A DNA stretch of 64,000 nt from Pseudovibrio brasiliensis (GTDB lineage Bacteria > Pseudomonadota > Alphaproteobacteria > Rhizobiales > Stappiaceae): assembly GCF_018282095.1 (NCBI RefSeq), contig NZ_CP074126.1, positions 3,824,341 through 3,888,340 of the forward strand. Direction: 5' to 3'. The number at the start of each line of letters is the position of its first letter. Positions within the stretch are counted from its first letter, which is position 1. Under the pieces are notes generated by a model. That model was not told where the DNA came from. It searched no databases and was given only the letters and a program-made list of their open reading frames with translations. This document shows, piece by piece, positions 1 to 8,092 of this stretch. Both the position numbers and the translations under genes were made by a program.

Positions 1-369
1 TATTTATGCTTGCATCTCATTAAGCAAATTCCACTTCCAACTTAATTGTTTACTACAAACTTCAGCTTAACATCGCATTACCTATTGGTAATCCTCACTC
101 TAGCTCTTAAGTAATCATATCTATATCTTCAGCTAATCTAGCAGTTAATATTTATGGTTAACAATAAAGCTAAAATTTTAGCCACAATGCCGCTAGGTAA
201 CTACTTTACCTAAGCAGTGTGGAAACTTTTTTACTCGACATACATATTGTGATTAATATATTATTTACCATGTTTGATTGCACATAATACAGTCGAAAGC
301 AAAAAATAGACTGATCTGGGGTGTGCCATAACCACTGTAAACGCGTAGACCAAATTTGTAGGGGCTGAG
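1..369. other. AT-rich non-coding region upstream of rpfF
   Basis: No convincing coding frame is seen in this AT-rich stretch. It must hold the promoter of the rpfF-like gene on the plus strand. An inverted repeat with 6-bp arms (attacc / ggtaat, 77-92) is present, but it is short enough to be chance. A purine-rich GGGG element lies just before the start codon at 370 and is a plausible ribosome binding site. Confidence 0.6.
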
Positions 370-1350
370 ATGTCTGATCTAACGGGGCATAGATCCAACT
401 TTCCTTCCTTTAGTGGAACCACGAAGCCATCCCTGAAGTCCAATGCACATCCAGCAATGGATGTCTCAACTGTTTCAATTGCACAGCAATTTGCATCGGT
501 TCAGTTGAATTGGGTTGATCTGGAGTTTGACGAAACCAACAAAGCACTCTGGCTTTACATGAAGAGCGAAGGTCGTCCTTGCTTCACGCCAGAGTTATTG
601 GGTGAACTCGCACAGTCTCAGGCCGTGATGAAGCGCCTCTTCGAGACCTATCAGCCAGCAGATCCGTGTCCGATCAACTTTAAGGTCGTCGCTTCACGTA
701 TTCCGGGCGTTTACAATCTGGGTGGAGATCTCAATCTCTTCATTCAGCTGATCCGCGAAAAGAACCGTGAGAAGCTTCACAGATATGCGGTTGATTGCAT
801 CGACGTTGTTTACCGCAACGCTGTCTCTTCCAACCTTCCAATCATCACCATCGGCATGATCCAGGGTGATGCCTTGGGCGGTGGCTTTGAAACAGCGCTC
901 TCTTGCGACGTCATCATCGCAGAAAAGCAGGCGAAGTTCGGCCTACCAGAGGTTTTGTTCAACCTATTCCCGGGTATGGGTGCCTATAGCTTCCTGTCTC
1001 GAATGGTGGACGGTCGCGTCGCTGAGAAGATGCTCATGAGCGGCCGCTTGTATTCAGCAGAAGAACTTCACGAAATGGGCATTGTCCATGAAGTGGTTGA
1101 AGAAGGCCAGGCACCGTTCGCAGTTCAGCAGTACATCACGAAGAACTCACGTAAACACACCGCTCATTCTGCGATCTACCGCGCAGGTCGCACCGTGCAA
1201 CCGGTGAGCTATGAAGAGCTGATTGATGTAGTTGAGATCTGGGTAGATGCCGCTCTGTCTTTGTCCGATCAGGACCTGAAAAAGATGGAACGCCTGACAA
1301 AGGCTCAGGACCGCCTCGGCACTCCATCTGTTCGCAAACAAGCTTTCTAG
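370..1350 (+). CDS. rpfF: DSF synthase, RpfF-type crotonase-fold enzyme
   Basis: This is a 326-residue crotonase-superfamily protein of the RpfF class. RpfF makes cis-2-unsaturated fatty acid quorum signals by acting as acyl-ACP thioesterase and dehydratase. The oxyanion and active-site stretch is clear: GGGFE holds Glu174, and GLPE holds Glu194, 20 residues later. This is the same spacing as the two catalytic glutamates of Xanthomonas RpfF. The protein is about 35 residues longer than Xanthomonas RpfF, because of a Ser/Thr-rich N-terminal extension. Met30 is an alternative start but has no ribosome binding site, whereas GGGG precedes codon 370. The gene converges on an RpfC-type kinase gene 9 bp away, which strongly supports a DSF-synthase role over a general enoyl-CoA hydratase. 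The signal's chain length cannot be read from the sequence. Confidence 0.88.
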   Translation: MSDLTGHRSNFPSFSGTTKPSLKSNAHPAMDVSTVSIAQQFASVQLNWVDLEFDETNKALWLYMKSEGRPCFTPELLGELAQSQAVMKRLFETYQPADPCPINFKVVASRIPGVYNLGGDLNLFIQLIREKNREKLHRYAVDCIDVVYRNAVSSNLPIITIGMIQGDALGGGFETALSCDVIIAEKQAKFGLPEVLFNLFPGMGAYSFLSRMVDGRVAEKMLMSGRLYSAEELHEMGIVHEVVEEGQAPFAVQQYITKNSRKHTAHSAIYRAGRTVQPVSYEELIDVVEIWVDAALSLSDQDLKKMERLTKAQDRLGTPSVRKQAF

Positions 1351-1362
1351 AGCTTAGCTCTA
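1348..1362. other. Palindrome spanning two convergent stop codons
   Basis: The sequence tagagc-tta-gctcta is a perfect 6-bp inverted repeat. Its left arm begins with the TAG stop of rpfF and its right arm ends with the complement of the TAG stop of the kinase gene. It could be a minimal shared hairpin for converging transcripts. It is short, and no strong T-run follows on either strand. Confidence 0.35.
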
Positions 1363-3963
1363 AGAAAAATCCAAAGTACTCAAGCGGTTAACAGGGTTAT
1401 GCCCTTCCTGCTTGAGCTGTTGCAGGTAGCGACTAAGATTATCATGATCTCGCTTCACCTTGCCGGACAGCTTTCGCACCATGTCTTCACCCAGAACATG
1501 CATCTGGTGTGGAGGCATGTTCTCCATGTCATCACTCAGCTTGGCAACTTCAGTTGCCCCAAGATTGACTGAAGCAGACCGCAGCGCATGCGCACTTGCA
1601 CGGAATAGCTCAGTATCGCCAGCCTCATAAGCAGCTTTGATATCGCGATGCAGCTGCGTAGTGTCCTTCAGATAATCCTCGATTACCCCAATCACAAAGT
1701 CCAGACCACCGAGCGTTCTCAGCTGAGACAGGCTTCCATAGTCAATCCCTGAAGACACTTCAGAAGAGAAACGCGGATGCTCCGCAATGGAAGTCACCTG
1801 ACTGTTGGCAATCTGCCTACGCGTGATGTTCTCATAAACACCGCTTTCAGCAATCACATCATCAATCAGTGTCAGGAGTTTCTGAGGTTCAATCGGCTTT
1901 GTTGCACACGCGTCAGCACCAGCCTCCTGAGCGTTGCGAGCCGCCGCTCGGCTTGCGTCTGCGGTCAATGCAATGATAGGCAGGCGATCCTGCCCGAGCT
2001 CTGTAATACGGTGCAGCTTGATGCTCTCAATACCGTTCAGAACTGGCATGTTGATGTCCATGATCGCAAGATCGTAGGAGTTCTCTTCAAGCTCATCCAG
2101 CGCCAGCTCACCATTGCTGACGAGCGTGCAGGTGTGCCCGCCCTTCTGCAGGATTTTCTCGATCACACGCTGGTTAGTCTTATTGTCTTCAGCAACAAGA
2201 ATATTAAGGCCGATGTAGCGGCTGAAATAGGCCTGAAGCTCTTCCTTCAGCTCCATGCCAGACTTAGCGTCTTCAGCACCAGCTGCTCTCAAAGCCCATG
2301 CAACGGACTGAGTAGTCACGGGAACTTTGATGGAAGACACAATACTCGGCTGGAACACATCCTCACACTCTTTTTCCGAAGCTGAAGAGTACATCGGAAT
2401 AAGATTGACGTTGTGATGCTGCCCGGTTGACTTCAACGCATAATGCAGGCTGTCAGAAGTAGCGGCCAAAACATCTTCACCAACAAACAGAACAATCTTG
2501 CCACCATCGATAGACGTCTGCTGCCGCAACGAACTAAAGGCACTACCGACTGTTTCAAAGCACTCAGGCTCAATACCACACGCGACCAGAGACTCAGCGC
2601 ATACATCACGCAGATCTTTGCGTTTGGAGACGATCGCAACAGCACCATCCGTTACTTCAAGGAGTGCGGTCTCATCACCAACAGCACGACCGACTTCCAG
2701 CTCAATGGTGAACGTACTTCCCTGCCCCGGCTGGCTGGTTACCTTAACTTCCCCCCCCATCGCTCGCACAACTTCACGTACAATGGAAAGACCAAGTCCA
2801 GTACCACCAAAGCGATCAACGATACTCTCATCAGCCTGAGTAAAGCGCTCAAAAATGCGACCTTGAGCATCCTCAGAGATACCAATGCCGGTATCTTTCA
2901 CCTCCAGCAGCAAACTGACTTTACCGCCGTCCATTTCCTTGCAAATTGCACTAATGGAAACGGAGCCCTCTTCGGTAAACTTGACCGCATTGCCAGCGAT
3001 ATTCAACAGCACTTCGCGGATATGACGCGCGTCCCCCACCAGGAACGGAGGTAACTTGCTATCCACGTAGCGTGAAATAATCAGGCCTTTTCCGCGCGCT
3101 TGCCCTTGAACAATCTGTGTCACTTCACGCAGGATCGAGCTCATATCAAAGACCGTCCGATTGACGATCATGCGTCCGCTTTCGATCCGGCTGAAGTCGA
3201 GAATGCCGTTGATCATGGAAAGCAGTGAACTGCCAGAGTACTGGATGGTCTTAGCCATATCCCGCTGCTCGGGATCTAACTTGGTATCCTGAATAAGCTC
3301 ACCCATACCGATGATAGCATTGAGCGGCGTCCGCAGTTCATGGCTCACGGCGGTCAGGAACTGAGTTTTTGCCTTATTGGCAGCTTCAGCTGCTTGCTGT
3401 GCAGCAGTCATTGAGCGAATGAGCTTACTGGCATATAGCGGCACGACGACCAGACAACCCAGCAAGCCAAGCCCAAGGATAAACTCACCTTGCCAATATG
3501 GCGTCGTCAGCACCACAGCAAAGCCACTCACAGAAGCGATCGTCGCCAGCGCCAGATAATCCAATCCAAACCGGAATCCATTGCCGAAGATCACCCAAAG
3601 ATAGATTGGGAACAGAATGGAGAGATATTCACCACCTGCATAAAGGCCTGCAGAAATTGCCCCGACATCCAGGAAAATTGCCAGAACCCGCCGCAACGAG
3701 CTAACTTGCTTCGAGTAAAGCAAATGCGCGAGTAGTGCCACGGAGCCCAACGCAAAGGTTGTCATGATAACGTTGGTCTGAAAGTTTTCAGCAGTGCCAA
3801 AGGTGATATTCGATGCCAGATACGGGGTAATCAGCAGTGTGAACATAAACCGGTTCAGAGACATCTCACCTTCACCACCACCCAGCTGAGTGATGCGGGA
3901 GTACAGCTCTTTCAGGTTGCCCAATGGAAGCATTTGCAGCTTTACTTTTCTGTTATCGTTCAT
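1360..3963 (-). CDS. rpfC: RpfC-type hybrid sensor histidine kinase
   Basis: This 867-residue sensor has several transmembrane helices (about residues 38-185). Next come a HisKA domain with the SHELRTPLN motif (phospho-acceptor His208), a HATPase_c domain with an intact N box, and a receiver domain with phospho-acceptor Asp636 in DINMP. A C-terminal Hpt domain carries His792 in HALRSASVNLGA. TM sensor-HisKA-HATPase-REC-Hpt is the RpfC architecture, and the membrane segment has the RpfC-like LFPIYLW and PYW stretches. In Xanthomonas, RpfC senses DSF and restrains RpfF through its receiver domain. The start overlaps the stop of the upstream response-regulator gene by ATGA, so the two are co-translated. 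Partner assignment is by context; the DSF-binding segment cannot be confirmed by eye. Confidence 0.85.
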   Translation of the reverse strand: MNDNRKVKLQMLPLGNLKELYSRITQLGGGEGEMSLNRFMFTLLITPYLASNITFGTAENFQTNVIMTTFALGSVALLAHLLYSKQVSSLRRVLAIFLDVGAISAGLYAGGEYLSILFPIYLWVIFGNGFRFGLDYLALATIASVSGFAVVLTTPYWQGEFILGLGLLGCLVVVPLYASKLIRSMTAAQQAAEAANKAKTQFLTAVSHELRTPLNAIIGMGELIQDTKLDPEQRDMAKTIQYSGSSLLSMINGILDFSRIESGRMIVNRTVFDMSSILREVTQIVQGQARGKGLIISRYVDSKLPPFLVGDARHIREVLLNIAGNAVKFTEEGSVSISAICKEMDGGKVSLLLEVKDTGIGISEDAQGRIFERFTQADESIVDRFGGTGLGLSIVREVVRAMGGEVKVTSQPGQGSTFTIELEVGRAVGDETALLEVTDGAVAIVSKRKDLRDVCAESLVACGIEPECFETVGSAFSSLRQQTSIDGGKIVLFVGEDVLAATSDSLHYALKSTGQHHNVNLIPMYSSASEKECEDVFQPSIVSSIKVPVTTQSVAWALRAAGAEDAKSGMELKEELQAYFSRYIGLNILVAEDNKTNQRVIEKILQKGGHTCTLVSNGELALDELEENSYDLAIMDINMPVLNGIESIKLHRITELGQDRLPIIALTADASRAAARNAQEAGADACATKPIEPQKLLTLIDDVIAESGVYENITRRQIANSQVTSIAEHPRFSSEVSSGIDYGSLSQLRTLGGLDFVIGVIEDYLKDTTQLHRDIKAAYEAGDTELFRASAHALRSASVNLGATEVAKLSDDMENMPPHQMHVLGEDMVRKLSGKVKRDHDNLSRYLQQLKQEGHNPVNRLSTLDFS

Positions 3964-6146
3964 AGCTCAAACTCCGCCCCTGCCAGAGCTCGCTGCTGGC
4001 TATGTCCTTGCAAGTTTGAAGATTGCTCCTCCAACAGACGAGCAAAATCTTCAGCAGGTACAGGCTTGCCAAACAGATAACCCTGCGCCATCTCACAACC
4101 AGCATCCGTCAGATACTCTGCCTGTTCACGCGTCTCGACACCTTCAGCAATAATGGAGAGATCAAGGCTCTTCCCCAGACCGACAATTGCCTTGATGATT
4201 ACGGTGTTATTCGGATCTGTCATCATATCCCGCGTAAAGCAGCGATCGATTTTCAGACAGTCAACCGAATACCTACTCAGATAAGCAAGTGAGGAATAAC
4301 CAGTTCCAAAATCATCAATGGAGATCGCAATCCCCATCTCACGGATCTCTCGCAAATCACGAACCGTGGCGTCAGATCCATGCAAAACGATGTTTTCAGT
4401 AATCTCAATTTCAAGCTTATCAGCAGGCAAGCTGCAGGAAACCAGTGCATCCTTCAACAGCTGCGGCACATTCTGTTTGCGGAACTGAGTTGGCGAGATA
4501 TTGACAGCAATACGCGGCGTTTCAAGCCCCACATCCATCCACTTTTTCGCCTGCTGACACGCAGCAAAAATCACCCATTCTCCAATTGGCAAAATAAGGC
4601 CAACTTCCTCAGCCGTACCAAGGAAAACATTCGGCGCAACCACACCATAGTCAGGACGGTTCCAGCGCAGCAGTGCTTCAGCCCCAACAATCTCATTGGT
4701 CCGCAAGTCAATCTGCGGCTGATAGAACAGCTCCAACTGATCATGCTCAATCGCATTCCGCAGTTCAGCTTCCAGCGCGACAGTCTCTTTGACGTGATGG
4801 TCCATCTTTGTTGAGAACAGATGGAACGTGTTCCCGCCATCAGCCTTGGACTGATACATGGCCATATCCGCACAGCGCAGCAGTTCTTCACTGTTCAGGC
4901 CGTCTTCTGGATACTTCGTAATCCCAACACTAGCGCTGGTTTGGAGTTCTTTCCCGCTGATGTGGAATGGTTCTTCCACCACACTCACCAGATGCTGAGC
5001 AAAGCGCATGGCTTCCTCAGAGCTCTTCAAGTCAGTCTGAAGAATAGCAAACTCATCACCACCCAACCGAGCAACCAAGTCAGAACCATCTACACAGCGC
5101 AGCAATCGCTCTGCGAGTACCTCCAGCAGGCGATCGCCCGTGCGGTGACCCAATGCATCATTGATGGATTTGAAGCGGTCCAGATCGATGAAATGCAGCG
5201 CAAAGCTACGTCCGCTGTTGCGACACTGGAAGATCTCTTCATCAATCCGCTCACCAAGCATGGTCCTGTTTGGCAAACCAGTCAGCGCATCATGGTGCGC
5301 AATATGCAGCAAATGAGCTTCAGCACGTTTGCGATCGGAAATGTTGGTCGCAGTCGTCACCACATGCGTCGTGTTTCCTTCCGCATCGAGCAAAGGACTC
5401 TTTGTGACGATGAAGTGGAAGATGTCACCTGCATGGTTGCGTTGCTCGATCTCATAGGGTGGCAGTGCTCTACCCGTAATAAACACCTTGCGATCCAGCC
5501 GGCGATTCCGCTCGCGGGTAAACTTATCAAACTTCCCGTAGGTGTCCTCACCAACAAGCTCAGCAGTTGTTGAGTTCAGGAACCGGGCCCATGCTGCATT
5601 GGAGAAAGCACAAAGGCCATCTCGCGTACTGGTGGTGATCATTGCAGGAACGCTATCGATAACCTGCGCCAACTGCTCACGAGAATCTCGCAGCGCTTCT
5701 TTGCTCTGCTGTTCTACGTTGACCAGCTCTTGCTCAAGAAAACGTGCATGGCGTTTAACTGCATTCTGCTCTTCCCGTAGTGCAAGCAGATTTCGCGCTC
5801 GGCTCACAAACTCATTATGGTCAACCGGGCTCTGCAGGAAATCAGTTGCGCCTGCTTCCAAAGCACGGATGCGGAACGAGCGGTCTGTGAAGACCGTAAT
5901 GACGACAATCGGCACATCGCTGCAATGCTCCAGTGCGCGCACTTTTTGCGTCAGGTCAGCCCCATCCATCTCTGGCATGCTGTAATCAGTAATGATCAAG
6001 TCGGGGACGTTGCTCTCCATATATTCGAGAGCATCAATCGGCGAGGCAAAACACTGTACTTTGACAGATGCATCTACAGCGAGTGCAAGCTTCTCAAAGA
6101 TACTTCTATTAATTGCTCTGTCATCGACAATAACGATTGTTGTCAT
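3960..6146 (-). CDS. Response regulator REC-PAS-GGDEF-EAL (c-di-GMP turnover)
   Basis: This 728-residue protein has an N-terminal receiver domain (phospho-acceptor Asp54 in TDYSMPEMDG), a linker helix and a PAS domain (about 165-285). A diguanylate cyclase domain has an intact GGDEF near residue 362, and a phosphodiesterase domain has an intact EAL near residue 489. Both catalytic signatures are present, so it could make and degrade c-di-GMP. The tetrapeptide where an RxxD inhibitory site would sit reads DGSD, so product inhibition through that site is unlikely. It is the first gene of a two-gene operon and overlaps the RpfC-type kinase by 4 nt. It therefore replaces RpfG, the HD-GYP phosphodiesterase of the classical Rpf system. 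PAS-GGDEF-EAL is also the layout of the cytoplasmic DSF receptor RpfR of Burkholderia, although RpfR lacks a receiver domain. Confidence 0.87.
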   Translation of the reverse strand: MTTIVIVDDRAINRSIFEKLALAVDASVKVQCFASPIDALEYMESNVPDLIITDYSMPEMDGADLTQKVRALEHCSDVPIVVITVFTDRSFRIRALEAGATDFLQSPVDHNEFVSRARNLLALREEQNAVKRHARFLEQELVNVEQQSKEALRDSREQLAQVIDSVPAMITTSTRDGLCAFSNAAWARFLNSTTAELVGEDTYGKFDKFTRERNRRLDRKVFITGRALPPYEIEQRNHAGDIFHFIVTKSPLLDAEGNTTHVVTTATNISDRKRAEAHLLHIAHHDALTGLPNRTMLGERIDEEIFQCRNSGRSFALHFIDLDRFKSINDALGHRTGDRLLEVLAERLLRCVDGSDLVARLGGDEFAILQTDLKSSEEAMRFAQHLVSVVEEPFHISGKELQTSASVGITKYPEDGLNSEELLRCADMAMYQSKADGGNTFHLFSTKMDHHVKETVALEAELRNAIEHDQLELFYQPQIDLRTNEIVGAEALLRWNRPDYGVVAPNVFLGTAEEVGLILPIGEWVIFAACQQAKKWMDVGLETPRIAVNISPTQFRKQNVPQLLKDALVSCSLPADKLEIEITENIVLHGSDATVRDLREIREMGIAISIDDFGTGYSSLAYLSRYSVDCLKIDRCFTRDMMTDPNNTVIIKAIVGLGKSLDLSIIAEGVETREQAEYLTDAGCEMAQGYLFGKPVPAEDFARLLEEQSSNLQGHSQQRALAGAEFEL

Positions 6147-6723
6147 GCAGCTACCACCACGAGCCTAACTGCCGAAGGCATCAAATACCCGCAGCAGTTG
6201 AACAAATTCACCCCATGGTTATCTTCGCTTAAGGAGACAGTGTTAAGAAATGCCAAATAGTTATCATTAAATGCCTAGTATCAAACTACTGGATCTAGTT
6301 ACCTAAAGGCATACACGGTTCATCCACCGCCAGTACACAGACCCTTTAATTTCCTTCATCAACGGAATAAAGCTAACGTAAGCGGTAGTTTGCGGGGTTT
6401 TGCACCACAAAACAGTTGGGTCTTCAATTAGTTACTGAAACATTGAAAACACAATAAAAAATTTTCTTCAAATTACACTAAACAGTTGTGAATATAGATC
6501 CACTTACACTCGCCTAAAGCTTGTGCTCAAGCACAAGCGAGCAAATAAGACCGAGTAACAAAACTGAGTCTAACTAAAAGAGACGCTCTAACTCTTTTAG
6601 TTTCCCTTGAACCATTCTTAGAAGAGACTTTCGAACACTAAACTTTCTGTCAAGAAGTATAGCGCAGCAGAAAGCAACAATCATTGAATCGACTTAACGA
6701 ACAGCCCTGTGTCACTTCAGGTT
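6147..6723. other. Non-coding region between signalling and secretion operons
   Basis: This ~580-bp AT-rich stretch has no convincing gene. It must contain the promoter of the response regulator/kinase operon near 6150-6300 and the 3' end of the secretion operon transcript. The only clear structure is the hairpin at 6572-6602, listed separately. Confidence 0.6.
6572..6602 (-). terminator. Perfect 11-bp stem hairpin, possible terminator
   Basis: The sequence aactaaaagag, a 9-nt loop and ctcttttagtt form a perfect 11-bp stem. It lies about 120 bp past the stop of the HlyD-family gene on the minus strand, so it may end the secretion operon transcript. The T-run after it is weak (agactcagttttgtt), so intrinsic termination is uncertain. 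Confidence 0.4.
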
Positions 6724-8064
6724 TTATGGCTCCCTGAAGGCTCTGGCCATACTGTCTCGCACAGGTTCCATGAGATAATCAAAGAAGGTTCGGTCTCTCG
6801 TCGTGATATACACTTCAGCAGGCATACCAGGAGTTGCCTTGAAGTTCAGATGCCCAGGGATCTTCTCACGATCCAACTGCACTCGCGCTTTGTAAACGTC
6901 CCCCACACTGCTCATTGGATCTTCATTTCGTAAGGCATCTGCTGAGACATAAATGACTTTGGCATCTAGCATTGGCGTAATACGCTGGTTCAAGGCTGTC
7001 AGCCGCACCATAGCCTTCTGCCCTTCCTTCACATTATCGATCTCCGTGGTCTGGATTGAAGCCTCAATGATCAACTCATCTTGCAGAGGCAGAATCTCCA
7101 TCAGGTCCTTCCCACTCTCAACAACACCACCAGCAGTGTGATAACGCATCCGAACGACAATGCCGCGCACAGGAGCAACAATTTCGACACGCTGTAAGAC
7201 ATCTTGTGCCGCGCGAATTTGCTCACTGACATCATCAAGATCCGCATTAACAACTTGCAGTTCACCCACTGCCGTTTGGGATGCTTCATTCTCCACTTTA
7301 ACAATCTGAGCCCGCGCTCGTGCAATCCGCTCAGTCGCATCGCCAATCTCAGCGAGGATACGTCCTTCTTCCCCCTTCAGGTTTGCAAGTGAGCGCTCTA
7401 TGCGCAGCACATCTGATTTTCGGATCAGTCCCTTACCCAAAATCTTCTTCTTGGCATCCAGCTCTTCCTGAAACAACTCCATCTGCTGCTTAACGGCAAC
7501 CAACTGAGATTGGCCACCTTGTATGCGCTCCTTAAGAGCATTGATACCCTGTGCAAGGATATCAATCTCACTCTGCAGCTTTCTGGTTCTGGCTTTGAAT
7601 GTTAGTGACTGGTTCAAGATGATGCTTTTAATTTTCGGATCGTGTGCCGTACTAGTAAGCATCTCAGGAAGAACCAGCATCTTATGCCCTTTGGCTTCTT
7701 GTGTTAGGCGCGCTTGAATGGCTTGCAAACGTGCTTGCCGGATCACCAACCGTTCCAGATTTGCTTCAGCAGCTGTTTCATCCAGTTTCACCAGAACATC
7801 GCCGGTTGAAACCACATCCCCTTCTTTCACGAGGATCTCCTTGATGATCCCACCTTCAAAGTGCTGGACAATCTTGTTCTGACCTGTAGCAACAAAGGAA
7901 CCGGAAGCAACCACAGCACCTGCCATGGGAGCACTGGAGGCCCAATAACCAAATCCAGCAAAAGTAAGCGCAATAATGATTAAGCTAGCCAATATGGGAG
8001 AGCGAGTTGTGCGAGGCACATCTTCATACCAGCTCCCATCAAGTATAAGTGCTCTAGTAGACAT
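6724..8064 (-). CDS. HlyD-family type I secretion membrane fusion protein
   Basis: This periplasmic adaptor bridges an inner-membrane ABC exporter to a TolC-type outer-membrane channel. One transmembrane helix (about residues 22-42) follows a short cytoplasmic N-terminus. A biotinyl-lipoyl-like segment (KIVQHFEGGIIKEI) comes next, then a long coiled coil (about 95-270), a second lipoyl half and a beta-barrel domain with the APVRGIV motif. This is the classical HlyD/PrtE layout. I start it at the ATG at 8064, preceded by GGTGA; the open frame extends only to a weak TTG at 8076. It lies 28 nt after the ABC transporter gene. No TolC-like gene is in the window, so a shared TolC elsewhere is assumed. 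Confidence 0.88.
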   Translation of the reverse strand: MSTRALILDGSWYEDVPRTTRSPILASLIIIALTFAGFGYWASSAPMAGAVVASGSFVATGQNKIVQHFEGGIIKEILVKEGDVVSTGDVLVKLDETAAEANLERLVIRQARLQAIQARLTQEAKGHKMLVLPEMLTSTAHDPKIKSIILNQSLTFKARTRKLQSEIDILAQGINALKERIQGGQSQLVAVKQQMELFQEELDAKKKILGKGLIRKSDVLRIERSLANLKGEEGRILAEIGDATERIARARAQIVKVENEASQTAVGELQVVNADLDDVSEQIRAAQDVLQRVEIVAPVRGIVVRMRYHTAGGVVESGKDLMEILPLQDELIIEASIQTTEIDNVKEGQKAMVRLTALNQRITPMLDAKVIYVSADALRNEDPMSSVGDVYKARVQLDREKIPGHLNFKATPGMPAEVYITTRDRTFFDYLMEPVRDSMARAFREP

Positions 8065-8092
8065 TAAAATCACCAAATATCAAAAGCTTAAA

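Noticed and set aside
77-92. attacc/ggtaat inverted repeat before rpfF as an operator
   Set aside because: Six-bp arms in AT-rich DNA are expected by chance, and it lies nearly 300 bp from the start codon.
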